From: DATDAW01 sp036525185
Lineage (GTDB): Bacteria > Verrucomicrobiota > Verrucomicrobiia > Chthoniobacterales > DASVRZ01
Length of the DNA stretch: 64,000 bases
NCBI GenBank assembly: GCA_036525185.1
Contig: DATDAW010000002.1
Span: 62,001 to 126,000 of the forward strand
Direction: 5' to 3'
Positions 33,406 through 41,128 of the stretch are shown in pieces (the stretch's first letter is position 1; each line of letters begins with the position of its first letter). The position numbers were made by a program, and so were the translations under genes. The notes under the pieces were generated by a model. It saw nothing but the letters and a program-made list of their open reading frames with translations. It ran no database searches and was not told the DNA's origin.

Positions 33406-34506
33406 ATGAAACCCGCTCTGCTCGGTCAACTGCTCCTCTCCGGCGTCCCCGGAACCGTTCTCGATCCCGCTACCGCCGATCTTTTTCGTCATATCCAGCC
33501 GGGTGGCTTTATTCTTTTCGGACGCAACATTCAGTCCGCGAGGCAGTTGCGAAAACTCATCGACGATCTCCGCGATTTGTCCGCCATCGAACCCATCATC
33601 ACCATCGACCAGGAAGGTGGACGCGTCTCGCGCCTGAAGCTGATCGGAAACGAACCCCCGAATGCCGTTCAGCTTCGGGATACAGAGAACCTGGAGCTGA
33701 TCGGCCGGCACGGCTCGATTACGGGCAGGCTTTTGCGTCTTTTTGGGTTCAACCTTGATTTGTGTCCAGTGCTTGACATTTCTTTCGATGACGAAGCAGA
33801 CAACTCCCTGCGCGGTCGTTGTTACGGACATACGGTTGCCGAAGTCATCGCCAAGGCCGGCGCCTTTAACGATGCAATGCGCGCCGAAGGTGTTGCCAGT
33901 TGCGGCAAACACTTTCCCGGATACGCCGCTGCAGAGGTCGATCCACATCATGATTTACCGGTGATCAATCGGTCACGCGCGGAGCTGGAGGCGACGGAAC
34001 TCGCGATTTTTAAGCATTTTGCGCCGGAGGTGGATTCCATGATGGTCTCTCATGCGTTCTATCCGGCCATCGACTCCGAGAAGTTGCCTGCGTCGCTTTC
34101 GCCGAGAACCATTCAGGGCATCCTGCGTGGCGAACATGGTTTTCGCGGATTGATCATGACCGACGATCTCGATATGGGCGCGATTTTGAATGAGTTCGGC
34201 CTTGAGGAAACCATCCACCGATGCCTTGGCGCCGGGAACGATCTCGCCATGATTTGCCACCGCCTTGAAGCTGTCGGAGAAGCGAGCCGGATTTTGGAAA
34301 ACGTCGACCCGACTGTGCTCGATCGTGCGTTGGCCAGCGTCGCGAAATTCAAAGAGCACCTCGTCCCGCCCGACGCATTTTCGATCGAAGCGCATCAGGC
34401 TCTCGATGCGGAAGTTTGGCAGCTACGGGTGGACACACTCGGCCCCGAAGGCGCCGCGTTACGCAGTCCCGAAGATGGAAAGCGTTCTCCTGTGGAGACT
34501 TACTGA
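33406..34506 (+). CDS. nagZ: Beta-N-acetylhexosaminidase NagZ (GH3)
   Basis: Glycoside hydrolase family 3 enzyme that removes GlcNAc from muropeptides during cell-wall recycling. The 366-residue protein shows the GGFILFGRNI strand, the TIDQEGGRVSRL motif, the KHFPGYAAAEVDPHHDLP loop with the acid-base Asp-His pair typical of NagZ, and the nucleophile Asp in GLIMTDDLDMGAI. No signal peptide is visible, so the enzyme should be cytoplasmic as in E. coli. nagA at 17032 would handle a later step of the same route. Divergent from the small ORF/nadD/rsfS run with 11 nt between starts. Confidence 0.93.
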   Translation: MKPALLGQLLLSGVPGTVLDPATADLFRHIQPGGFILFGRNIQSARQLRKLIDDLRDLSAIEPIITIDQEGGRVSRLKLIGNEPPNAVQLRDTENLELIGRHGSITGRLLRLFGFNLDLCPVLDISFDDEADNSLRGRCYGHTVAEVIAKAGAFNDAMRAEGVASCGKHFPGYAAAEVDPHHDLPVINRSRAELEATELAIFKHFAPEVDSMMVSHAFYPAIDSEKLPASLSPRTIQGILRGEHGFRGLIMTDDLDMGAILNEFGLEETIHRCLGAGNDLAMICHRLEAVGEASRILENVDPTVLDRALASVAKFKEHLVPPDAFSIEAHQALDAEVWQLRVDTLGPEGAALRSPEDGKRSPVETY

Positions 34507-34535
34507 ACTTCCAGCAAGCTGCCGAAAGGCCTTCG

Positions 34536-34694
34536 CTACACTGCTGTCCGCTGGTAAATGGAGTCGAGGGTGATCGAGAAATCCAATTCGGAAATCGCCC
34601 CGGCCAGATATTCGTGGCGGACTTCACTTAAAAGTTCGCTTTCCAGATATTCGTCCGGGCTGATCCAGCGGGAAGTTTCGCGCGCTGCGGTCAT
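34536..34694 (-). pseudogene. Internally deleted Uma2-family endonuclease remnant
   Basis: A 52-codon frame, ATG 34694 to TAG 34536. Its first 33 residues match the start of Uma2/DUF820 nuclease-like proteins (ISPDEYLESELLSEVRHEYL then AGAI), and the last 16 match their usual C-terminus (ELDFSITLDSIYQRTAV). The catalytic middle of about 120 residues is missing, joined in frame. The product would be non-functional. Similarity is by eye from the family pattern xxxEYLxxExxSExRHEYxxG and the LxLxxIYxxV tail. It lies between nagZ and an Lrp regulator, beside a small palindrome at 34705-34725. Confidence 0.6.
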
Positions 34695-34704
34695 CGCTTT
34701 GAGT

Positions 34705-34725
34705 GTAGCGGCGCGCCGCCGCTAC
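34705..34725 (+). repeat. Perfect palindrome, GTAGCGGCG repeat family
   Basis: gtagcggcg-cgc-cgccgctac: a 9-bp stem with a 3-nt loop just upstream of the Uma2 remnant's start. The GTAGCGGCG core recurs at 46286-46295 and 47793-47802 in other intergenic or gene-end positions, so it looks like a dispersed palindromic element. Confidence 0.6.
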
Positions 34726-34746
34726 TGTCAATTTGCGCCGACGCCT

Positions 34747-35232
34747 TTACGGCGCGACGGCCAGCCTTCCGCTGGCAGCCTCTTTGCGGGCCAGAATGCC
34801 GTTCGATTTGTAGGTTTTCAGCCGGAAACTGGTTGCCGTGCTCAGCACACCTTCAATGGTGGAAAGCTTCTCGGTCACAAACATTGCGATCTCGCGCAGG
34901 TCATTCCCTTCGACAACGACCATCAAATCGTAGCCGCCGCTCATTAGATAACAGCTTCGCACTTGTTGAAACTGCGAAATCCGGTCTGCAAGTCGGTCGA
35001 AACCGCCGCCCCGCTCCGGGGTAATCCGCACTTCGATGACGGCGGTTACATTCTTTGAATCGGCTCGTTCCTCATCCAGGATCGCCTGATAGCCCAAAAT
35101 GATGCCGTCTTTCTCGAGCTCCGCGATGCGTTGAGTGACCTCCGCCACGGTCGAATTCAATTGCCGGGCAATGTCGTCCTTCGACGCATGGGCGTTTTCC
35201 TGCAAAATGTCCAGAAGCTTGGAGTCGTTCAT
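34747..35232 (-). CDS. Lrp/AsnC family transcriptional regulator
   Basis: A 161-residue feast/famine regulator. The N-terminal winged helix (about 1-60) reads LLDILQENAHASKDDIARQL and VTQRIAELEKDGIILGYQAI. The C-terminal RAM ligand-binding domain (about 65-145) includes VIEVRITPERGG, VRSCYLMSGGYDLMVVVEG and GVLSTATSFRLKTYK. Many relatives sense amino acids and control their metabolism; nothing adjacent names a target. The gene is 114 nt from pfkA on the same strand. The last 15 residues are outside the conserved fold. Confidence 0.88.
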   Translation of the reverse strand: MNDSKLLDILQENAHASKDDIARQLNSTVAEVTQRIAELEKDGIILGYQAILDEERADSKNVTAVIEVRITPERGGGFDRLADRISQFQQVRSCYLMSGGYDLMVVVEGNDLREIAMFVTEKLSTIEGVLSTATSFRLKTYKSNGILARKEAASGRLAVAP

Positions 35233-35345
35233 TAAGGAGCCCTAAGTTTGTAAGTCTGATAAATCTTAAGCAGAGATCGTGGCACGGAGAGACACCGTTG
35301 TTGGCTGAAAGTCTTACGAGTTACCAACTGAAGAGTTAAGACTTT

Positions 35346-36434
35346 TTACGGCGTCTTATCTCCAAACGATATATCGACCGCCTTGGCCATCTGTACCATT
35401 TGATGATTGGGGGCAACGGTTCGGAGCCGGTTGACGGCATCGGAAATGGGAACGTCGAGGACTTCGTAGTTTTGATAGGAAACCATGCGGCCAAATTTGG
35501 ATTCGGCGATCATTTCCACGGCATGAACACCGAAACGCGTTCCCAAAATTCGATCCAGCGTCGTGGGTGCGCCACCGCGCTGCAGATGGCCCAGCACACA
35601 CGTCCGCGTTTCTTTGCCTGTGCGTTCGGCGATTTCGCGAGCGACCCGTTCGCCGATACCCCCAAGACGATGTTCGCCGGCCTGTGCTTCGGCGAAGATG
35701 GGCCGGCCATCCTTGGGACACGCGCCTTCAGAAACGACAATCATCGTGCTGAGGCAACCTTCGGTTTCGCGTTTGCGGACCACTTCGGCAACGTGTTCGT
35801 ATTCGAAAGGTATTTCCGGGATAAGAATAATGTCCGCCCCGCCCGCGAGACCGCCGTAAAGCCCGATCCAACCGGCATGACGTCCCATTACTTCGAGGAC
35901 CATTACGCGTCGGTGACTCGAAGCCGTGGTGTGCAAGCGATCAAGCGCATCCGCAACACACGCAACCGCGGAGTCGAAACCGAATGTCATAGCCGTTGCT
36001 TCCAGATCATTGTCGATAGTCTTCGGGACGCCGATCATGGGAAACCCTTCTTCGAACAGCTGAAGCGCCGTCGTAAGTGAGCCATCGCCGCCAATGGCGA
36101 TGATGGCTTCCAGCTTCAAATCGGCAACCGTTTGACGTGCATGAGCGATGACTTCCTCGGGGACGGCCATTTTGTTTCCCATACCGACTTTGGTGACGAA
36201 ATGCCCTCGGTTGGTCGTGCCGATAATCGTGCCGCCCAAGTGCATGATGCCGGCCGTCGTTTTGCGATTGAGTTCCATCGTGCGGACCGGCGGGAGCATG
36301 CCTTCGTAGCCGTCGATAAAACCAAGGACCTCCCAGTTTAAACGTTCCGCGGCCCGAACAACGCCACGAAGGACGGCGTTCAATCCGGGACAGTCGCCGC
36401 CGCTCGTCAGGACTCCGATGCGCTTGGTTGTCAT
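35346..36434 (-). CDS. pfkA: 6-phosphofructokinase
   Basis: Phosphorylates fructose-6-phosphate in glycolysis. The 362-residue protein opens IGVLTSGGDCPGLNAVLRG, with AIIAIGGDGSL, VPKTIDNDLEAT, EVMGRHAGWIGLYGGLA and HLQRGGAPTTLDR. The GGDG motif has Gly at the position that distinguishes ATP-users from pyrophosphate-users (Asp), whereas the PKTIDND motif has Lys where classic ATP-PFKs have Gly. This Gly/Lys combination is typical of group III PFKs, where ATP use has been shown in actinomycete members; the donor here is inferred to be ATP. Followed by the Lrp gene on the same strand. Confidence 0.94.
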   Translation of the reverse strand: MTTKRIGVLTSGGDCPGLNAVLRGVVRAAERLNWEVLGFIDGYEGMLPPVRTMELNRKTTAGIMHLGGTIIGTTNRGHFVTKVGMGNKMAVPEEVIAHARQTVADLKLEAIIAIGGDGSLTTALQLFEEGFPMIGVPKTIDNDLEATAMTFGFDSAVACVADALDRLHTTASSHRRVMVLEVMGRHAGWIGLYGGLAGGADIILIPEIPFEYEHVAEVVRKRETEGCLSTMIVVSEGACPKDGRPIFAEAQAGEHRLGGIGERVAREIAERTGKETRTCVLGHLQRGGAPTTLDRILGTRFGVHAVEMIAESKFGRMVSYQNYEVLDVPISDAVNRLRTVAPNHQMVQMAKAVDISFGDKTP

Positions 36435-36448
36435 TCGAGGCGTAGATT

Positions 36449-37405
36449 CTATTGGTTCGTTTTAATCCGGCCCGCTGCAGCCCAGTTGCGCTCGAGCTGC
36501 CAGGCCCGGCCCAGTAGCTGCTGTCCGGCGAAAAAACGGTCGCTGGCGCCGAGGATCACCACGCTTACCCGTCTCGGAGTCACGTAGACTCTCCCGTTAA
36601 TCTCCCGCGATTCCGGTGCCTGCGACGACGATATGATGAGGCAATCACCCGCATTAGCCGTACGACCGGTTTTGACGCCGTCCACGCCTCCGGAGCCTAG
36701 AAGCTCGTTCGTATTTCGAAGAAGGTACTGCATTTGCTCGAGATTGCGGACGATAGTAATCTTCCGTTCTTTTTGTGAAACGTAAAATTGGAACCCTTTG
36801 TCGGCCATAGCGTATTTCGTGAGTTTCGCCAGGTCGTCCGAGGTCGAATAAGGGAGTGCGCCTTCACTTGGCTCCATACCCGTGGGATTTAGAAAAAGCG
36901 TGCGCTCCATGCCAAGCCGCCGGGCAAGAGCGTTCATTTGCGCGACAAACGAGTCCACGGCACTCAGATCGTTGGTTCGGATCGTTTGCCCGATATGGGC
37001 TGCAATCGCGTACGAGGCGATGTTATCGGACTGCAAGAGAGCGCAATAGATCAGGTCTCTCAAAGAAACGGCGTCGCCAGGATAAAGTCCGACGGGATTC
37101 ACGCCTCCGACTCGCGCAGCTCCGGGCGGGATAACGATCCACTGAGACAAGTCGACGTTGCGCGTCTTTGCCCAGTCGAGGGCGATTTTGGCAGTGGCGA
37201 TTTTGGTCAGACTGGCGATCTGACGTTTCTTCTGACCATTGAACGACTCCAGGATGGCGCCGGATTCGTTGTCAATAATCGTGTAAGCGCTTGTGCCGTA
37301 GGTATTTTCGTTGTCCCGACTGATTGCTGGAAAAACGGTGGCGAATGAGAAAGCGATACATCCCAGCAGACAGACAAACCGAATTCGACGGGAAAAAGTG
37401 AGCAT
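36449..37405 (-). CDS. D-alanyl-D-alanine carboxypeptidase (S11 family)
   Basis: Periplasmic penicillin-binding protein that trims the terminal D-Ala of wall peptides. From ATG 37405 (MLTFSRRIRFVCLLGCIAFS) it is 318 residues with a signal peptide; the frame is open to 37453. The three serine-acylase motifs are in order: SLTK (in KRQIASLTKIATA), SDN (in LLQSDNIASYAIA) and KTG (in GVDGVKTGRTANAGDC). There is no clear C-terminal anchor helix as in PBP5/6. It lies upstream of pfkA on the minus strand, 14 nt away. Confidence 0.92.
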   Translation of the reverse strand: MLTFSRRIRFVCLLGCIAFSFATVFPAISRDNENTYGTSAYTIIDNESGAILESFNGQKKRQIASLTKIATAKIALDWAKTRNVDLSQWIVIPPGAARVGGVNPVGLYPGDAVSLRDLIYCALLQSDNIASYAIAAHIGQTIRTNDLSAVDSFVAQMNALARRLGMERTLFLNPTGMEPSEGALPYSTSDDLAKLTKYAMADKGFQFYVSQKERKITIVRNLEQMQYLLRNTNELLGSGGVDGVKTGRTANAGDCLIISSSQAPESREINGRVYVTPRRVSVVILGASDRFFAGQQLLGRAWQLERNWAAAGRIKTNQ

Positions 37406-37475
37406 GTGTGGCAAAAACTCGGCACAGTTTATGACACGTTTTCCGCTTGGCAACGAGAAAGCCTAAGCCTGCCAA

Positions 37476-37841
37476 TTACTCCACGGAAGCCTTGGGAATG
37501 GAGTAAGGATCGCCCGTTTTCAATGCGTTATAAGTCTGTTCATCGATCCAGACGTTATAAATTTCGCCATCGGATTGACCGCGGACTTTGATGAGCCAGA
37601 CGCCCTTTCTATTCGTCGCCCGCAGGCCACCCGAGCCGATCGTGATTTGACGCTCTTCCTGCGGAATGAATTTCTTCTCAACGATGACGCCGTCGATACT
37701 CGAAGAAATGGCGCCGGTGCCGAGATTGGATACTCCGTAAATGATTGCGGCCAAAATGACTGCTCCGGCGGCGATGGCGAGCCAAAGCTCGCGCTTATGC
37801 ATCTCGGGGATGACAACGCGACTTTTCTCTGGCGGGTTCAC
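37476..37841 (-). CDS. Single-span membrane protein of unknown function
   Basis: A 121-residue protein with a basic N-terminus, one transmembrane helix (about 19-38, LWLAIAAGAVILAAIIYGVS) and a small extracytoplasmic domain of about 80 residues (GVIVEKKFIPQEERQITIGS, then GVWLIKVRG and VWIDEQTYNALKTGDPYSI). The Cys-free beta-rich tail resembles small envelope proteins that ride with membrane transporters, but I do not recognise it. A start at ATG 37802 (MHKREL) is also possible. Its start overlaps the end of the AI-2E/PerM gene by four bases, so the two are coupled. Confidence 0.72.
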   Translation of the reverse strand: MNPPEKSRVVIPEMHKRELWLAIAAGAVILAAIIYGVSNLGTGAISSSIDGVIVEKKFIPQEERQITIGSGGLRATNRKGVWLIKVRGQSDGEIYNVWIDEQTYNALKTGDPYSIPKASVE

Positions 37842-39118
37842 GGGCCGTTAACAGGAACGAGAGAATCATCCTTTGCGGGTTTCAGCCAGACGTAGCGGGT
37901 GAGCAACACTTTCAACGTCGCTGTCAGCGGGATGGCAAGAATGGCGCCAAGCAGACCGCCCAGCAAAAGGCTCCATGCAAATACCGAAATGATGATCGTC
38001 ATGGGATGCAAGCCGACGCTGTCGCCGACGATCTTTGGAGAGATGAAAATGCCTTCGATCTGCTGCACGGCGATGAAGATGACCGTGACCGCAACGGGAT
38101 GTTGCCAGTCCTTGAACTCGATCGCGGCAATGATCACCGCCGGCAGCCAGCACAAAATGATGCCGAGATAGGGGATGATACAGAGGAAACACACCATCAA
38201 CCCGATAAGCAGCGCAAACGGCAGGCCCATGATAATCAGAGCTGTTCCCGTGAGAATGCCGTCGATGATGCTTACGAGCAGTTGTCCCCGGAAAAAAGCG
38301 ATGAGATATCCATTAATCTCCTCGATGACGACGACGACTTCGTCCTTGAATCGCGACGCCCGCAGCGGCAGGTATCCGCTCCAATTCTCAGCAATATTAT
38401 CGGCGTCTTTCAGGAAGAAAAACAGGTAAACGGGGACGATGAAAAGCCCGACGATAAAGCCAAAAACGCCCAAAAATCCGCCGATGCTGCCTTGAACGAT
38501 TTGCCATGCTTTTGCAGAAACGGCAGGAATTTGGTCCTGAAGCCATTTCTGTGCTTCGGGACCGAAAAGGACATTCATCGGGTCCGTAACTGCGGGGGCT
38601 GGTTCGAGCTGCGGCAGTCCGGACTCCGGAGTGGCCCCGGGCACGGGCGTGGACAGGGAAAGGGGGGTGGGTGATGGCGGAGGCGTCTCCTTGTGCTCGC
38701 GTTTAAAGGGTCCCCAATCCGGGAGCCGCGGCGCGTATTTCCGGGCATTGTCCTCGATCAGCACGCGCACTTTCGAGACGATGCCTGGAACGTCTTTGCC
38801 GAAACGCACACTCTGATCGTAAATCGCGGGAACGACCCAGATAAGAATGCCCGTAATCGCCATAATGAACACTGCGAAAACGATAATCACCGACGGCACG
38901 CGCGGGATTTTCCGTTGGACAAGCCAGGCGACGAGCGGCTCCATGAGATAGGCAAGCACGCCTGCCACTGCGACGGGCAGGAGTAACGGCTGGAGAAACG
39001 AGAGCGTCTTGCCTGTGAGATAGATCACCAGCACGACGAGGCCCGCGATAACGAGTAAGGAAAGACCAGTGATGGCGGTCCAAAGCGTTCGTTTTTGCCA
39101 GGGCGTTGGTATTTGCAT
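37838..39118 (-). CDS. AI-2E/PerM family membrane transporter
   Basis: A 426-residue multi-pass membrane protein from ATG 39118 (MQIPTPWQKRTL); the frame is open to 39196. The topology fits the family: two N-terminal helices with the PLLLPVAVAGVLAYLMEP strand, a large extracytoplasmic loop (about 100-190, Pro-rich at 125-165), then helices with GLFIVPVYLFFFLKDAD, the GQLLVSIIDGILTGTALIIMG segment and the conserved VQQIEGIFISPKIVGDSVGLHP block. Members have been linked to autoinducer-2 export or sodium/proton exchange; the substrate here is unknown. Coupled to a small membrane protein. Confidence 0.87.
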   Translation of the reverse strand: MQIPTPWQKRTLWTAITGLSLLVIAGLVVLVIYLTGKTLSFLQPLLLPVAVAGVLAYLMEPLVAWLVQRKIPRVPSVIIVFAVFIMAITGILIWVVPAIYDQSVRFGKDVPGIVSKVRVLIEDNARKYAPRLPDWGPFKREHKETPPPSPTPLSLSTPVPGATPESGLPQLEPAPAVTDPMNVLFGPEAQKWLQDQIPAVSAKAWQIVQGSIGGFLGVFGFIVGLFIVPVYLFFFLKDADNIAENWSGYLPLRASRFKDEVVVVIEEINGYLIAFFRGQLLVSIIDGILTGTALIIMGLPFALLIGLMVCFLCIIPYLGIILCWLPAVIIAAIEFKDWQHPVAVTVIFIAVQQIEGIFISPKIVGDSVGLHPMTIIISVFAWSLLLGGLLGAILAIPLTATLKVLLTRYVWLKPAKDDSLVPVNGP

Positions 39119-39337
39119 CAAGAATCGGGATCGCACGGAGCATATAGAGGGAATGTGCGGTTTCAGCAACCTCCGCGTTAACCGCACAGCCTGCACCTGG
39201 CTTTTCGATAGCCATGGCGTCTTCCGGCCGAAAATAAGTGTTAATCTAGAACGAAATCCGGGCGGTTGACGGCAAAAAATTCGCCATAGTCATCCCCTGC
39301 TAAGCGGTGACTCGTAACGCGAGTTCGGACAACGGGA

Positions 39338-39801
39338 TCAGACTTTGATTCGGTCGCGCATGCCGCCCAATGTGAACGTGCGGACCATGTCGCTCGCCAG
39401 AAAATCATGCGGGAATCCCAGGGAGGTGGCGCTGGCTTGATCCAGCCTCTTGAGTGGTTCCGGAGAAAAGGTGATGTCCAGACTCCCGATGTTATCCGCC
39501 GGTTGAGTGAGTCTCCGGGCGCCGATGATGGGAATCACCGGAACCGGCCGAAGGCGGAGCCACGCGAGGGCAACCTGGGCCGGAGTGACTTCCATTTCCC
39601 TGGCGAGCGCTACGACTTCCTGGATGGTCCGTTCATCCGATTCGCTTGCGGTGCCGACCCCTTCAACATTTCGCTGTTAAGCCGGGCGCTTGCATCTGCG
39701 GCGTTCGCCGGGTTTTCGGAGAGATATTTCCCTGTGAGCAATCCACCGCGCAGGGGCGACCAGGCCAGTCATTTGCTGATCCCTGGCTACGGGAATCAGC
39801 T
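39338..39801 (-). pseudogene. Aldo/keto reductase remnant, several frameshifts
   Basis: The C-terminal half of an aldo/keto reductase read through at least three frames. The intact tail (39338-39640) encodes ESDERTIQEVVALAREMEV, then TPAQVALAWLRLRPVPVIPI and FPHDFLASDMVRTF. Upstream in other frames are SENPANAADASARLNSEMLK, WSPLRGGLLTGKY and RELIPVARDQ, the normal order of the protein. The N-terminal barrel half with the catalytic Tyr is missing. At about 39801 the AKR coding stretch is joined directly to a short-chain dehydrogenase fragment, so this is a rearranged and decayed locus. Confidence 0.75.
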
Positions 39802-39922
39802 CCCGGCCATTGAAGGGCGGATGGCCGCCACGAGTAGTCGTGCTGCCGATCCACAGCAGCAGGTCGGATTGCTGGGCGCGGAAACGCGGGAGCACGGCGC
39901 GGTTGACGCGTTGCGCGCCGAG
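39802..39922 (-). pseudogene. Short-chain dehydrogenase fragment fused to the reductase remnant
   Basis: About 35-40 codons that encode QRVNRAVLPRFRAQQSDLLL then WIGSTTTRGGHPPFNG, nearly the same residues as part of the intact SDR gene at 41129-42031 (QRINRAVLPRFRAQQSGLLL, then WIGSTTTRGGHPPFMG). At the nucleotide level the two differ by about one base in six, so this is a diverged homologue, not a recent copy. The match stops right at the junction with the aldo/keto reductase frame. The catalytic Tyr-Lys part is absent. Confidence 0.7.
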
Positions 39923-39932
39923 GTCTCGGACC

Positions 39933-40321
39933 GTTGTGCAGTCTCGAAAGCGATGGCGGTGAATCCGCTGGAGGATGATTTGCTCGATCCGCTCCTGCGG
40001 TTGCTCGAGCTTTTGGATCAATCTGGCCATATTCCGATGCTGGCGCCTCTCATCGAGCGCGAGCTCCTCTACCGGCTGGTGCTCGGCATTTCAGGGCCGT
40101 GACAAACATGAGTCCCCTCCAGTTTCAAAAGCAGATCCGGCTGCGAGAGGCGCCGCAGGTTGTTATCCCAGAACGCGGACGCCGCCAGTGTCGGCTTCGA
40201 GGTCGGTTACGAAAGCCCATCTCAATTTAGCCGCGAATACCGTAGATTATTCCGTGCGCCGCCTGGCCGGGACACGACACAAATGCGTCGTGTGTTGTTA
40301 CTCCGCGGCAGTGGTTCGTGA
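39933..40321 (+). pseudogene. AraC-family regulator remnant
   Basis: Plus-strand pieces of an AraC/XylS-type activator. 39933-40102 encodes the end of the AraC_N ligand domain (LDPLLRLLELLDQSGHIPML, then APLIERELLYRLVLGISGP). From ATG 40108 another frame gives MSPLQFQKQIRLREA, and after a one-base shift LLSQNADAASVGFEVGYESP then SQFSREYRRLFRAPPGRD, the second helix-turn-helix. The first helix-turn-helix (roughly 60-70 residues) is deleted. In related genomes such regulators sit beside SDR/AKR oxidoreductases, which fits the neighbouring fragments. Confidence 0.75.
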
Positions 40322-40346
40322 CCGTCTCCCGAATTCTCGACGCTGG

Positions 40347-40562
40347 TCAAGTTGAGTGAAGGACATTTTCGATCAACCGGATGGAACCCGCCATTGGATT
40401 CGCCATTGAGCCGTGCGAAATGGCCAGCAATTTTGGAATTCCGTGTGTCATCATGATGATGCCGAAAGCGGCGCGCAGGAGCGAAGAGCTAACAGGTCCT
40501 GCGGCTGCATAGAGCCTTTCAAGCGAGGGAAACAACAATTTAACAGGCGGGCGCGCTGGCAT
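40347..40562 (-). pseudogene. Truncated DoxX-family membrane protein
   Basis: A 71-residue frame from ATG 40562 (MPARPPVKLLFPSLERLYAA). It matches the first half of DoxX-type proteins: LLRAAFGIIMMTHGIPKLLA, then HGSMANPMAGSIRLIENVL. Normal members have about 130-150 residues and four helices; here the frame ends after the first helix and loop. The ORF is open to 40688, but the added residues are not family-like. It belongs to the same decayed oxidoreductase locus as the AraC/AKR/SDR fragments. Confidence 0.6.
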
Positions 40563-41128
40563 TTTTCTAGAAGCAAGATTAGGAACGGTAATAGTGTCAC
40601 AACAGGTTGTCGTTGTGGTGGCGTAGCTAGAAGAAACGTTTTGGCGCCCTGCGCGTAATCCGCCTTCCGTGAGCAAGGAGCGACGCACAATTCACGATCT
40701 CCTCCGGTGTCCCGAAGTTCTCGAGTGACGCGAGATTGGGCAACTCCGGCTTTCTTTTTATGTGCGCGGATCCCACGGGGTTTGTTTGCTGCGGGCTTGA
40801 GTGGTTCATTGGAGTTAAAAGTAAGACGGGCTGCATGTTTGTTACAGTCAGAACGTTGGAATAGCGATTATTCGGAAAATGAATGAGCCGTCAATGAATT
40901 GTAGGTATCGCATTTCTTCCATGTCATAGCGTATTCTTCCGCGGGAATGTGTGTCAGCCAACGGTCAAAATCGTAACGAAGTGTGACGGCCTGTAAGCGC
41001 CGGCATACTTTGTTACAAAATTGTTGTGCCGGTTTGGAATCCCTTTGACGGGCGAGAGAAAGGAGCAATACAGCGAGTCGGTAAGGTCGAATTGAAATTC
41101 GAATCTGGAATGACTTGCGAAGGCCCCG
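40563..41128. other. Non-coding stretch in the accessory region
   Basis: About 565 bp between the DoxX fragment and the SDR gene. Short minus-strand frames exist (40627-40836 and 40868-41068), but neither resembles a family I know. Local composition is more AT-rich than the flanks (40800-41060), consistent with decayed or foreign DNA. No terminator or promoter can be assigned with confidence. Confidence 0.45.

Noticed and set aside
35311..35347. Hairpin agtctta...taagact with a T-run near the end of pfkA
   Set aside because: The T-run lies on the plus side, while pfkA and the Lrp gene are on the minus strand, so it does not terminate either; the loop is also long.
39407..40102. 231-codon plus-strand frame as one gene
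   Set aside because: Only its last 57 codons match AraC_N; the first part is antisense to the AKR and SDR fragments, so it is a chance fusion of frames.
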